This document shows positions 1 through 8,589 of a stretch of DNA of 64,000 bases, in pieces. Source of the DNA: Lutibaculum sp963816555 (GTDB lineage Bacteria > Pseudomonadota > Alphaproteobacteria > Rhizobiales > Tepidamorphaceae); contig CAWFLD010000004.1 in the NCBI GenBank assembly GCA_963816555.1, forward strand, positions 372,001 through 436,000, given 5' to 3'. The notes under the pieces were generated by a model, which saw nothing but the letters and a program-made list of their open reading frames with translations, was not told the origin of the DNA and did not search any database. A program made the position numbers and the translations under genes. The first letter of the stretch is position 1, and the number at the start of each line of letters is the position of its first letter.

Positions 1-869
1 TCTCGTCGTACTCGCCGAAATGGTTCGGCAGGCCGGCATTCGGGATAGGAGCAGACGAGCGTGTCGGCGATGCGCGCGATCTCGGCCAAATGCGGGCGCA
101 TCTCCTTGGCGCCGAGCGCGCAGTTGAGGCCGATCGACAGCGGCTTGGCGTGGCGCACCGAATGCCAGAACGCCGTCGGCGTCTGGCCGGACAGCGTGCG
201 GCCCGAGCGGTCGGTGATCGTGCCGGAGATCATCACCGGCACGCGCTTGCCCATCTCCGCGAACAGCCCCTCGATCGCGTAGATCGCGGCCTTGGCGTTC
301 AGCGTGTCGAAGATCGTCTCGATGAGCAGGATGTCGGCGCCGCCCTCGATGAGCCCCTTCGCCGCGGCGCCGTAGGCGTCGGCCAGCTGGTCGAAGGAGG
401 TGGCGCGGTAGCCGGGGTCGGTGACGTCCGGCGAGATCGAGGCGGTGCGGTTCGTCGGGCCGATGGCGCCGGCGACGAAGCAGGGACGGCCCTCCTCCTT
501 CGAGACCTGGTCGGCGGCCTCGCGGGCGAGCCGGGCGCCGTCGCGGTTGAGATCGTGGACGATCTCCTCCATGCCGTAGTCGGCCTGCGCGATCCAGGTC
601 GAGGAGAAGGTGTTCGTCGCGACGATGTCCGCGCCGGCCTTCAGGTAGGCGACGTGGATGTCGCGGATCGCGTCGGGCTGCGTGAGGTTCAGGAGGTCGT
701 TGTTGCCTTTGACGTCCTGGCCCCAGTCCTTGAAGCGCTCGCCGCGATAGTCCTCCTCGGAGAACTTCAGGTCCTGGATCTGGGTGCCCATCGCGCCGTC
801 GAGAACGAGGATGCGCTCCCGGGCGAGCTGGCGGATCTTGGCGTCAACGTCTGAGAGCGGAATATTCAC
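1..869 (-). CDS. metH: Methionine synthase, N-terminal part (partial, frameshifted)
   Basis: Cobalamin-dependent methionine synthase transfers methyl groups from methyltetrahydrofolate to homocysteine in the cytoplasm. Only the first ~290 residues, the homocysteine-binding barrel, lie in the window; the gene runs off the left edge. Seen: RILVLDGAMGTQIQ near the N-terminus, GADIVATNTFSS, ETIFDTLNAKAA and GLNCALGA, all hallmarks of the Hcy-methyltransferase domain. The start is GTG at 869, preceded by AAAAGGGA about 10 nt upstream. It is the third gene of the sahR-metF-metH operon, 57 nt after metF. At 42-44 one surplus G (C on the coding strand) breaks the frame just before the expected PNAGLPNHFGEYDE segment, which is intact in the next frame. 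This is probably a sequencing error. Confidence 0.93.
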   Translation of the reverse strand, partial: MNIPLSDVDAKIRQLARERILVLDGAMGTQIQDLKFSEEDYRGERFKDWGQDVKGNNDLLNLTQPDAIRDIHVAYLKAGADIVATNTFSSTWIAQADYGMEEIVHDLNRDGARLAREAADQVSKEEGRPCFVAGAIGPTNRTASISPDVTDPGYRATSFDQLADAYGAAAKGLIEGGADILLIETIFDTLNAKAAIYAIEGLFAEMGKRVPVMISGTITDRSGRTLSGQTPTAFWHSVRHAKPLSIGLNCALGAKEMRPHLAEIARIADTLVCSYPECRPAEPFRRVRR

Positions 870-926
870 TGGTCACAATCCCTTTTGGGGTCAGTCTGAA
901 TGGCTGGGCGAAGACGGTGCCGCCGG

Positions 927-1829
927 TCAGGCGGCGGCACCGGTCACGACCTGCGGCCGCAGGCCCAGCATGTGGCAGGCGGCGTAGGACAGCTCGGCCT
1001 TGTTCAGCGTGTAGAAGTGGAACTCCTTCACGCCGTTCGCCGCCAGATCGAAGATCTGCTCGGCCACGACGCCGGCCGCCACGAGCTGGCGCGTCTCCGG
1101 ATCGTCGTCGAGGCCGTGGAAGCGCTCGGCCAGCCAGTCCGGCACCGAGGCGCCGCACATGCCGGCGAACTTCGCGACCTGGCCGAAATTGGCGATCGGC
1201 AGGATGCCGGGCACGATCTCGACGTCGAGGCCGCGCGCCGCCATGCGGTCGCGGTAGCGGTAGAAGTGCTCGTTCTCGAAGAAGAACTGCGTGATCGCCC
1301 GGTTCGCGCCGGCGTCCACCTTGGCGGCCAGAACGTCGAGGTCCTTGTCCCAGTCCGGCAACTCCGGGTGCTTCTCGGGATAGGCCGAGACGGAGACCTC
1401 GAAGTCGGCGATGCGCTTGATGCCCGCGACCAGGTCGGCCGTCGTCTGGTAGCCGCCGGGATGGGGCGTGTAGCACGAGCCGACGCCGTCGGCCGGGTCG
1501 CCGCGCAGCGCCACGATGTGGCGGATGCCGGCCTCGTGGTACTGGCGCACCACCTCGTCGACCTCGCCGCACTCGGCGCCGACGCAGGTCAGGTGCGCGG
1601 CCGGCCGGAGCGGCGTCTCGCGGGCGATCTTCGCCACGACGTTGTGGGTCCGCTCGCGGGTCGAGCCGCCGGCGCCGTAGGTGACCGAGACGAACTCGGG
1701 CTGCAGAGGGGCGAGGCGATCGATCGACTGCCAGAGCACCTCCTCCATCTTCTCGGTCTTGGGCGGGAAGAACTCGAACGAAACGGAGATGTCAGGCGTC
1801 GTCGGCCGCTGCAGATTCTGTTGGGTCAT
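927..1829 (-). CDS. metF: 5,10-methylenetetrahydrofolate reductase
   Basis: Reduces methylene-THF to methyl-THF, the methyl donor used by the MetH encoded just downstream; cytoplasmic FAD enzyme. The 300 residues match the usual MetF length. Visible motifs are SFEFFPPKT near the start (with the catalytic Glu at about residue 19), VTYGAGGSTRERT, HLTCVG, IVALRGDP, and ITQFFFENEHFYRY. The ATG at 1829 overlaps the stop of the upstream regulator by one base (TGATG) and has a good AGGAGG about 8 nt ahead inside that gene, so the two are translationally coupled. Regulation is inferred to be by the SahR-type repressor through the promoter at 2867-2895. Confidence 0.96.
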   Translation of the reverse strand: MTQQNLQRPTTPDISVSFEFFPPKTEKMEEVLWQSIDRLAPLQPEFVSVTYGAGGSTRERTHNVVAKIARETPLRPAAHLTCVGAECGEVDEVVRQYHEAGIRHIVALRGDPADGVGSCYTPHPGGYQTTADLVAGIKRIADFEVSVSAYPEKHPELPDWDKDLDVLAAKVDAGANRAITQFFFENEHFYRYRDRMAARGLDVEIVPGILPIANFGQVAKFAGMCGASVPDWLAERFHGLDDDPETRQLVAAGVVAEQIFDLAANGVKEFHFYTLNKAELSYAACHMLGLRPQVVTGAAA

Positions 1830-2845
1830 CACGCTGCCTCCTCGGAAAGATCTTGGGGTTGAGCGACACGCTGTCTGGTGTCGTGGGCCGACCACAGGAC
1901 GACCGTCAGGGAGCTGCGGTCGTCGGAGCCGGCGAGTTCGATGTGGCGGTCGGGCTCGAGGGCGACGCCCCGGAGCCATTCGTTCATGTGGCCGTCGTCG
2001 AAGCCGAGGCGCCGGTGCGCATGCTCGGCGCGCAGGAACTCGAGGTCGTGCGGCGCGAAGTCGATGACCATGAGCCGGCCGCCGGGCCGCAGCAGGCGCC
2101 GCGCCTCGGCGATCGCCCGCGCCGGATCCTCCAGGAAGTGCAGGACCTGGTGGATGATCACGAGGTCGGCGACGTCGCTGTCGAGCGGCGGGCTGAAGAT
2201 GTCGCCCTGCCGGACCTGGCAGTGGCGCAGCCGGGCGCTGTCGAGGCGCGAGCGGGCGTAGGACAGCATGTCGTGCGACACGTCGATGCCGATGCCCCGC
2301 TCCATGCGGTCGGACAGGAGCTGCAGCATGCGCGCCGTGCCGGTCCCGAGATCGACCACGGTGTCGAAATGCTCGTCGCCCAGCAGGTCGAGAATGGCGG
2401 CCTCGACCTCCTTCTCGTCGACATGCAGCGAGCGGATCTCGTCCCACACGCCGGCGTGCCGGGCAAAGTAGCTGCGCGCCGTCTCGGCATGGTCGCGGCG
2501 GACCTGGTCGAGCCGGGTGCGGTCGCGCGAGATCAGCGGGTCGTCATTGTCGAGCATGATCAGCATCTGGCGGACGAAGCCGGCCGTCCTGCCGTCGTCG
2601 GGCAGGCGGAAGAACGCCCAGGCGCCCTCCGGGTGGCGGCGCACGAGGCCGGCGTCGACGAGCAGCTTCAGGTGGCGGCTGATGCGCGGCTGGCTCTGGC
2701 CGAGAATGTCGGTCAGGTCCTTCACGCTGCGCTCGCCCTCGGCGAGCAGCGCAAGGATCCTGAGGCGGGTCGGCTCGCCCGCCGCCCTCAGGGCCGCCAG
2801 AAGTTCATCGCTTGTCACACCGCTCAAGGCCGGGCTCCGCATCAT
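1829..2845 (-). CDS. sahR: SahR-type ArsR regulator with C-terminal methyltransferase domain
   Basis: Transcription factor of about 338 aa. An ArsR winged helix fills residues ~1-90 (AAGEPTRLRILALLAEGERSV, SQPRISRHLKLL). It is fused to a Rossmann methyltransferase domain at ~130-310 (VVDLGTGTARM, GIDVSHDML, LLRPGGRLMVIDF). This fusion is the architecture described for SahR, the S-adenosylhomocysteine-responsive repressor of SAM-cycle genes in Proteobacteria, and its position directly upstream of metF-metH fits. An in-frame ATG exists at 2908, but that start would place the promoter and 18-bp operator inside the gene. The double ATG at 2845/2842, just below the promoter, is therefore preferred; no strong Shine-Dalgarno is seen there. 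Effector binding is inferred, not seen. Confidence 0.88.
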   Translation of the reverse strand: MMRSPALSGVTSDELLAALRAAGEPTRLRILALLAEGERSVKDLTDILGQSQPRISRHLKLLVDAGLVRRHPEGAWAFFRLPDDGRTAGFVRQMLIMLDNDDPLISRDRTRLDQVRRDHAETARSYFARHAGVWDEIRSLHVDEKEVEAAILDLLGDEHFDTVVDLGTGTARMLQLLSDRMERGIGIDVSHDMLSYARSRLDSARLRHCQVRQGDIFSPPLDSDVADLVIIHQVLHFLEDPARAIAEARRLLRPGGRLMVIDFAPHDLEFLRAEHAHRRLGFDDGHMNEWLRGVALEPDRHIELAGSDDRSSLTVVLWSAHDTRQRVAQPQDLSEEAA

Positions 2846-2866
2846 GTCGTCATCGGAATTGGCAGA

Positions 2867-2895
2867 ATGATATAAAGATATCTTTATACTGTCAA
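2867..2895 (-). promoter_or_regulatory. sahR-metF-metH promoter with SahR operator in its spacer
   Basis: On the minus strand a consensus -35 TTGACA (2890-2895) and a -10 TATCAT (2867-2872) are separated by exactly 17 bp. The perfect 18-bp palindrome TATAAAGATATCTTTATA (2871-2888) fills the spacer and overlaps the -10, so a bound dimer would block RNA polymerase. The core ATAAAGATATCTTTAT agrees with my recollection of the alphaproteobacterial SahR motif; that match is from memory. The predicted transcript starts near 2860, leaving a leader of about 15 nt before the ATG at 2845. Confidence 0.85.
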
Positions 2896-2982
2896 TCCTG
2901 ATGCCCATGGGAAGTTCCCGGTCCTGCCCGTCCGGCGCGGGCGGAGCCTTTCGCGGGCCGGCCGGGCCACGACGGATGCGCG

Positions 2983-3024
2983 CAAAACGAAAGCGCCGCC
3001 CGGCCCTGGTGGGCGGGGCGGCGC
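2983..3024 (-). terminator. Rho-independent terminator of the B3/B4-domain gene
   Basis: A perfect 9-bp stem (2993-3001 with 3016-3024, GCGCCGCCC/GGGCGGCGC) is followed on the minus strand by TTTCGTTTTG. It lies about 40 nt past the stop of the gene ending at 3063 and insulates it from the sahR promoter. Confidence 0.7.
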
Positions 3025-3062
3025 GAACGAGGCCGGGCCGTGGTTTGCCGGGCGCCCTGCGG

Positions 3063-3773
3063 TCAGGGCCGGCGCAGGTCGAGAGTGGGATCGCTGGCGC
3101 TGGCCGTCGTCACCGCGACGCGCCCGCCGCAGAAATAGCCGAGCAGGTCGACGAGGTCCTCGACGGCGCCCTCGCTGGTGCCGCAGCCATTGTCCTCGAC
3201 CACGACCACCGCCTGGCTCGTGTCGCAGGAGATCAGGGAGCGTGCGTCCTGCCGCCAGTTCCAGCGGCGGCAGAGGATCTTCTCGTCGTCGGCGAGCACC
3301 ACCTCGCCCTCCTTGGGCGGGTTGTCGACGGGATCGCCGTCGTCGGCCAGGTCGTGGAAAGTGTCGCCGTCGCGGGAATAGCGATAGCTCATGTTGCCCG
3401 TCACGAAGGACAGATCGTCCGCCCCGAGCGGCAACACGTGGGTGAGCGACACCGTGTTGTAGATGTCGACGAAGGCGTTGATGTTCGGCAAAGCCCGCTC
3501 GGCGACGCAGTTCTTCAGGAGACGCTCCACCGACGAGCGGTAGCTCGTCCGCTTGATGCCGAACCGGCGGTAGGCCTCGCGCCACACCTTGATGCCGGGC
3601 ACCTCGGCGAGGTCCACCCCGACCCAGCGGCGGCGGGTCTCCTCCTCGCGCGCTGCGATCAGGTCGTGCAGTTCCTCCGACCGGCGTTGGTCGATCTGCA
3701 GCCCGTCGCACATGACGACGGCCACCTGGAACTCGGGAAACGTCTCACCGAGCTCGGAAATATCGATCTTCAT
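3063..3773 (-). CDS. B3/B4 tRNA-binding-domain protein
   Basis: A 236-residue cytoplasmic protein resembling the stand-alone B3/B4 domain of the phenylalanyl-tRNA synthetase beta chain. Stand-alone versions are suspected to bind or edit aminoacyl-tRNA, but few have been studied. Seen: an N-terminal segment with EFQVAVVMCDGL, then a typical B3/B4 core with YRRFGIKRTSYRSSVERLL, NINAFVDIYNTVSL and LPLGADDL, and a C-terminal strand VVVVEDNGCG. The ATG at 3773 is the first start that gives the family's usual N-terminus; longer upstream frames lack similarity. The gene is monocistronic, with a terminator behind it. Confidence 0.8.
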   Translation of the reverse strand: MKIDISELGETFPEFQVAVVMCDGLQIDQRRSEELHDLIAAREEETRRRWVGVDLAEVPGIKVWREAYRRFGIKRTSYRSSVERLLKNCVAERALPNINAFVDIYNTVSLTHVLPLGADDLSFVTGNMSYRYSRDGDTFHDLADDGDPVDNPPKEGEVVLADDEKILCRRWNWRQDARSLISCDTSQAVVVVEDNGCGTSEGAVEDLVDLLGYFCGGRVAVTTASASDPTLDLRRP

Positions 3774-4043
3774 CACGTCCTTTCTCGCTGATGGAAAGGA
3801 TTGTCTCCGGGCGGCCGCCGCGAAAGGCGCGGCGAAACGAAGACTGCCAAGATAGCATGTGCCGCCGGGACGCGGGGTGACGGCGGCGCGCCGCGCGGCA
3901 GAAGGCCCGCGACGTCGCCGGCCGCATGGCAGCCGGGTGGACGAGACCGAAGGGTGAGTTGTCGGCTGCGCGATTTCAACCCGCGAAGGTCGGATTTCCG
4001 ACACTTGGCCGCCTCCGAAGCGGCAAAACGGGGCGATACCGCC

Positions 4044-4670
4044 TCAGTTCGGGCGAACGAACGCCTGCCGCTCCCGCTCCGCTTCCTGCCGCACCGCGCA
4101 GCCGGAGAGGTGGTCGTTCACGAGCCCCATGGACTGCATGAAGGCGTAGACCGTGGTCGGCCCGACGAAGGAGAAGCCGCGCTTCTTCAGGGCCTTCGAA
4201 AGTGCCGTCGATTCGGGGCTGGTCGTCATGGCGCGGAGCGTCTGCGGCGTGACCTCCGCGGGGCGCGTCGCGGGATCGGGCTCGTAGGCCCAGACGAAGC
4301 GGGCGAGCGAGCCCTCCGCCTCGACGAGATCGATCGTGCGGCGGGCGTTGTTGATCACCGAGCGGATCTTGCCCTCGTGCCGGACGATGCCGGCATCGCC
4401 CAGGAGCCGCGCCACGTCGTCGTCGCCGAAGGCGGCCACCCGCTCGATCTCGAAGCCCGAGAAGGCGCTGCGGAAGTTCTCGCGCTTGCGCAGGATGGTG
4501 AGCCAGGACAGCCCCGCCTGGAAGCCTTCCAGGCAGAGCTTCTCGAAGAGCCGGCGGTCGTCGCCGACCGGCCGGCCCCATTCCGTGTCGTGATAGGCCC
4601 TGTAGAGAGGATCGCCCCCGTGCCAGGAGCAGGTCGCCTCGAGCGAGGCTTCGGTGTCGGCGCTCGTCAT
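4044..4670 (-). CDS. tag: DNA-3-methyladenine glycosylase I
   Basis: Base-excision repair enzyme that removes 3-methyladenine from alkylated DNA. The 208 residues match the family length. Recognisable segments are CSWHGGDPLYRAYHDTEWG (zinc-site Cys plus the Tag signature), FEKLCLEGFQAGLSWLTIL, INNARRTI and FSFVGPTTVYAFMQSMGLVNDH, including the GPTTVYAFMQ strip typical of Tag. The C-terminal zinc-binding residues appear as H and C in DHLSGC. The start is ATG at 4670. It lies 72 nt upstream of the flavin reductase stop, in the same orientation, and a shared transcript cannot be judged. Confidence 0.95.
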   Translation of the reverse strand: MTSADTEASLEATCSWHGGDPLYRAYHDTEWGRPVGDDRRLFEKLCLEGFQAGLSWLTILRKRENFRSAFSGFEIERVAAFGDDDVARLLGDAGIVRHEGKIRSVINNARRTIDLVEAEGSLARFVWAYEPDPATRPAEVTPQTLRAMTTSPESTALSKALKKRGFSFVGPTTVYAFMQSMGLVNDHLSGCAVRQEAERERQAFVRPN

Positions 4671-4741
4671 GTCGGCATCTCCGCGACGTCCCGGCCGGCG
4701 ATAGCGCCGGAGGAGACGCCGCACAAGATGCCTGCTGCGCT

Positions 4742-5335
4742 CTACGCGTCCGCCGTCTCGCGCGCCCTGGCCGGCGCCCGCATCGCCTTCAGGCCGTCCG
4801 CCCAGCGGCCGAGCTCGTCGAGCATGGTGCGGGCGCTCGCGTCGATCAGCTCGTTCGAGGCGAACGTGCCGTCCTTCACGTGCTGCGCCACGGCCGGGAT
4901 CGGCACGCCCTCGGGGATCGGCATCATCTTCAGCGTGGCCGCCATCGACCGCACGACCTGGGCGGAGCGGAGACCGCCGGAGACGCCGCCATAGCTGATG
5001 ACGCCGATCGGCTTGTAGTTCCACTCCTTGTAGACGTAGTCGAACGCGTTGATCAGGACCGGCGACGGGACGTGGTTGTACTCCGGCGTGACGACGGCAT
5101 AGGCGTCCGCCGAGGAGACGATCTTGCTCCAGCGCTTGGTGTGGTCGTGCTCGTAGTCCTGCATCGCCGGGTGGCGCGGCTCGTCGTACATCGGCAGGCC
5201 GATCTCGGCGAGGTCGACCAGCACGGGCTCGAAGCCGCCATGGGCGCGGGCGAAGTCCTCGAACCACTTGCCGACGGCGATGCCGGTGCGGCCCGGCCGC
5301 GTGCTGGCGACGATGACGTTGAGTTTGAGAGCCAA
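4742..5335 (-). CDS. NADPH-dependent FMN reductase family protein
   Basis: Flavodoxin-fold oxidoreductase of about 197 aa, expected to reduce FMN or quinone-like substrates with NAD(P)H in the cytoplasm. The phosphate-binding loop is VIVASTRPGRTGIAVGKW at residues ~6-23, and the second flavin motif TPEYNHVPSPVLINAFDY lies in the middle; both are typical of the FMN_red family. No ATG fits the domain start. The best start is TTG at 5335, with GCGAGG five bases upstream; the longer reading from 5425 adds 30 residues with no similarity. The substrate is unknown. Confidence 0.85.
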   Translation of the reverse strand: MALKLNVIVASTRPGRTGIAVGKWFEDFARAHGGFEPVLVDLAEIGLPMYDEPRHPAMQDYEHDHTKRWSKIVSSADAYAVVTPEYNHVPSPVLINAFDYVYKEWNYKPIGVISYGGVSGGLRSAQVVRSMAATLKMMPIPEGVPIPAVAQHVKDGTFASNELIDASARTMLDELGRWADGLKAMRAPARARETADA

Positions 5336-5462
5336 GAGAACCTCGCTTCGTTCGAATCCGCGGGAGTTGCGTTTGTTTTCCTGAGATAGATGCCCGCGGC
5401 GCCGCCGCAACCCGCCGAACCGCAACAGAGTGTTCTCCCACGGCGCAAGACCGCCGCCAGGC

Positions 5463-6686
5463 TCACGACGCGAGCGGCGCCCGCACGAGGATCGCGCCCG
5501 CCGAGGCGAGCGCGCAGGCGATGCCCACGGCGAGGAACAGCCAGCACGCCGCGGCGACCGATGTCCCGGCGTCGAGCATCGCCCCGAGCACCGCGGGGCC
5601 CGCCGCCGTGCCCGCGACCATCAGCATGGTGGCGAAGCTGCGGATCGTGCCGAGGCGGCTGACGCCGTAGACCTCGGCCCACAGGGCGCCGCCGGTCGTC
5701 TGCACCATGCCGGCCGAGACGCCGAGCAGCGCCAGGAAGCCGAACAGCGCCGCCGGGCTCTCCGACGCCGCGAGGACCACGAGGCCGAGGAAGAACGGCA
5801 CGTTCATCAGCGGCACCATGACCCGCGCGGTGATGCGGTCGATGATCGGGCCGGAGAAGAACAGCCCCGCCACGTGCCCGAGCGCGTAGCCCGTGAACGC
5901 CGAGGCGATGAGCCCGCGCGACCAGCCCTTGGCGCCGGCGACGGCCTCGATGTGGAAGGTCATCGCGGTGGCGAGGAACGGCATGTAGAGGAGGATCGGC
6001 AGGACGAGCCAGAAGTAGCGCGTGCGGGTGACGATCTTCAGCCCGTCGAGCGCCCGCGACGGCGAGACGCCCGGCGCCGAGCCAACGGGCGCGGTGAAGT
6101 CGGGCCGCCGCCACACGAGCGAGACCACGGCGGGCAGCGCCACGAGGACGACGAAGCCGGCGATCGCGGCGTAGCTGAGCCGCCAGCCGACGGCGGCGAT
6201 CATCGCGACCGCGAGCGGCGGCGCCGCCGCCTCGGCTGCGGCGAACCCCATGGCCGTGACCGACAGGGCGGTGCCGCGCCCGGAGCCGAAATAGCGCGCG
6301 ATGGAGGTGACCTCGACGTGGGTCATCAGCCCCTGCCCGCTCAGCCGCAGGAGAAGGAAGGCGACGTAGAGCGTGACCGGGCCCGCCACCACGCTGGCCG
6401 AGAGGCAGGCGACCGCGAGGCCGGACAGCACGAGCGTCACGTAGAGCCTGAGGTCGACCCGGTCGATCCAGTGGCCGATCGCCGGGAGCAGGCTCGCCGA
6501 GGTCAGCGTCGCCGCGAGGTAGAGCGAGCCGAGCTGCGCCGAGCCGAGGCCGGCCGCGGCGCCGAAGGACGAGACGAACAGGGCGATGAAGAAGGTCTGC
6601 CCCGGCGCCGAGAGGAACGAGCAGACCGCGCCGAACAGGAGGAGCCGCGGCTCCCGGCGCACGAGCTGGAGATAGGTGCGGAGCAT
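5463..6686 (-). CDS. MFS transporter
   Basis: Inner-membrane major facilitator of 407 residues with about 12 predicted hydrophobic helices (first at ~residues 15-40, last at ~375-400). An MFS loop 2-3 motif is recognisable in GHWIDRVDLRLYV. It is an unassigned MFS family, possibly an exporter. Monocistronic in appearance: 128 nt separate its stop from the flavin reductase start downstream, and 144 nt separate its start from the leuD stop upstream. Substrate cannot be predicted from the sequence. Confidence 0.88.
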   Translation of the reverse strand: MLRTYLQLVRREPRLLLFGAVCSFLSAPGQTFFIALFVSSFGAAAGLGSAQLGSLYLAATLTSASLLPAIGHWIDRVDLRLYVTLVLSGLAVACLSASVVAGPVTLYVAFLLLRLSGQGLMTHVEVTSIARYFGSGRGTALSVTAMGFAAAEAAAPPLAVAMIAAVGWRLSYAAIAGFVVLVALPAVVSLVWRRPDFTAPVGSAPGVSPSRALDGLKIVTRTRYFWLVLPILLYMPFLATAMTFHIEAVAGAKGWSRGLIASAFTGYALGHVAGLFFSGPIIDRITARVMVPLMNVPFFLGLVVLAASESPAALFGFLALLGVSAGMVQTTGGALWAEVYGVSRLGTIRSFATMLMVAGTAAGPAVLGAMLDAGTSVAAACWLFLAVGIACALASAGAILVRAPLAS

Positions 6687-6830
6687 CGGCCGGCGCGCCC
6701 TGGACGGAAGTGGATCGGCCCGGGCGGCAGGCAGGGGCAGCCCCTGTCGCGGCCCCCGGCGTCGGTGCGGGCCGCAGCGCCGTGGACACGGCGCCGCGGT
6801 GTCAGCGCAGGCAGGCGGAGCGGCCTCCGC

Positions 6831-7439
6831 TCAGAGCCAGGGGCGCTCGCCGGTGGTCTTCTGCTCGAAGGTCGAGATCTCGTCGGCCTTCTCGAGCGTC
6901 AGGCCGATGTCGTCGAGGCCGTTGAGCAGGCAGTGCTTCTTGAAGGCGTCGATCTCGAAATGGATCGTCTGACCGTCGGGGCGGTGGATCTCCTGGTTCT
7001 CCAGGTCGACCGTGAAGGTGGCGTTGGCGCCGCGGGCGGCGTCGGCCATCAGCTCGTTCACCTGCTCCTGCGGCAGGGCGATCAGCAGGATGCCGTTCTT
7101 GAAGCTGTTGGAATAGAAGATGTCGGCGAAGGAGGGCGCGATGACGACCCTGAAGCCGTAGTCCTGCAGCGCCCAGGGCGCATGCTCGCGGCTCGACCCG
7201 CAGCCGAAATTGTCGCCGGCGACCAGGATCTTGGCGTTCTTGTAGGCGGGCTGGTTCAGGACGAAGTCGGGGTCCGGCGTGCCGTTCTCGTCGGTGTAGC
7301 GCAGCTCCGCGAACAGGCCCTTGCCGAGGCCGGTGCGCTTGATGGTCTTGAGGTACTGCTTCGGGATGATCTTGTCGGTGTCGACATTGACCATCGGCAG
7401 CGGCGCTGCCACCGCCGTCACCGTCTTGAACTTTTCCAT
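6831..7439 (-). CDS. leuD: 3-isopropylmalate dehydratase small subunit
   Basis: Small subunit of isopropylmalate isomerase (leucine biosynthesis). It pairs with the Fe-S large subunit LeuC, which is not in this window. The 202 residues are the normal length. Seen: the swivelling-domain motif DTDKIIPKQYLK near the N-terminus, AGDNFGCGSSREHAPWAL (the substrate-recognition loop), SFADIFYSNSFKNGILL and the C-terminal FEIDAFKKHCLLNGLDDIGLTL. Start ATG at 7439. LeuC lies elsewhere, as is usual in Hyphomicrobiales. Confidence 0.97.
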   Translation of the reverse strand: MEKFKTVTAVAAPLPMVNVDTDKIIPKQYLKTIKRTGLGKGLFAELRYTDENGTPDPDFVLNQPAYKNAKILVAGDNFGCGSSREHAPWALQDYGFRVVIAPSFADIFYSNSFKNGILLIALPQEQVNELMADAARGANATFTVDLENQEIHRPDGQTIHFEIDAFKKHCLLNGLDDIGLTLEKADEISTFEQKTTGERPWL

Positions 7440-7580
7440 CGGCTCGTGTCTCCCGGCTCGGAAATCAGGCTTGGCCCTTCTTTCGTGCCTTGCGCGAAAC
7501 TTTTCAAGCCCCGGCGGCCCGGCCGCGCAACATCGCGAAAGGAAACCTCGCCCTCGCCGGCGTCGGCAGGGGCGGCGCCG

Positions 7581-8585
7581 TCAGTGATATCCCTCCCCCG
7601 GCCGCACCTTGCCGCGGAACGTGTAGTAGACGAACACGATGTAGCCGAGGATCACCGGCAGCAGGATGAGCACGCCGACCAGCATGAACATCTGGGTCGC
7701 CGGCGTTGCGGCGGCCGCCTCGATCGTCACGCTCGGCGGCACGAGGTAGGGATAGGTCGAGATCCCCAGGCCGATGAACGCCAGGACGAACAGGGCGATC
7801 GTCGCGAAGAAGGGCCAGGCCGACCATTCCAGCCGCAGCTTGCGCCAGGCGAAGAACGCCACGGCCAGCGTCAGCAGCGGCACCGGCCACAGCCACATGA
7901 GCCGGTCGGCCGCGAACCAGCGCTCGGCGATCCGGTCGAAGGCGAGCGGCGTCCAGATGCTGACGATGCCGATGAAGACGAGCACCAGCGGCAGGAGGAT
8001 CCTCGCCTGCCGCACGGCCCGGCGCGACACCTCGCCCTCGGTGCGCATGATCAGCCACGTCGCGCCGAGCAGCGCGTAGCCCGCGACGAGGCCGAAGCCG
8101 CAGACGATCGAGAACGGCGTCAGGAAGCCGAACGGGCCGCCGTCGAAGCGCTGGTCGACGACGTTGATGCCCTGCAGGAAGCCGCCGAGCACGAGGCCCT
8201 GGCAGAACGTCGCGACGCCCGAGCCGAGCGAGAACGCGACGTCCCAGCCGAGGTGCCGCGGCTTCGACACCCAGCGGAACTCGAACGAGACGCCGCGGAA
8301 GATCAGCGCCAGCAGCATCAGGATGATCGGCACGTAGAGCGCCGGCAGGATGATCGAGTAGGCGAGCGGGAAGGCGACGAGCAGGCCGCCGCCGCCGAGC
8401 ACGAGCCAGGTCTCGTTGCCGTCCCAGAACGGCGCGACCGAGTTCATCATCAGGTCGCGGTCCTCCTCCTTCGAGGTGAAGGGAAAGAGGATGCCGATCC
8501 CGAGGTCGAAGCCGTCCGCGATCACGTAGAAGACGACGGCGAGGCCGATGATCGCGGCCCAGATGTAGGGAAGCCATTCGTGCAT
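7581..8585 (-). CDS. cydB: Cytochrome bd-type quinol oxidase subunit II
   Basis: Membrane subunit of a terminal oxidase that reduces oxygen to water with quinol electrons. It has 334 residues and about eight hydrophobic helices. Family signatures are YVIADGFDLGIG at residues ~20-31, WDGNETWLVLGGGGLLVAFP at ~54-73 and FRGVSFEFRW. It lies 4 nt downstream of cydA, so the two are one operon. No cydX microprotein and no cydDC maturation genes follow; the next gene downstream is leuD after 141 nt. With the short CydA it is probably a cyanide-insensitive CioAB-type oxidase. Confidence 0.96.
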   Translation of the reverse strand: MHEWLPYIWAAIIGLAVVFYVIADGFDLGIGILFPFTSKEEDRDLMMNSVAPFWDGNETWLVLGGGGLLVAFPLAYSIILPALYVPIILMLLALIFRGVSFEFRWVSKPRHLGWDVAFSLGSGVATFCQGLVLGGFLQGINVVDQRFDGGPFGFLTPFSIVCGFGLVAGYALLGATWLIMRTEGEVSRRAVRQARILLPLVLVFIGIVSIWTPLAFDRIAERWFAADRLMWLWPVPLLTLAVAFFAWRKLRLEWSAWPFFATIALFVLAFIGLGISTYPYLVPPSVTIEAAAATPATQMFMLVGVLILLPVILGYIVFVYYTFRGKVRPGEGYH

Positions 8586-8589
8586 CGTC

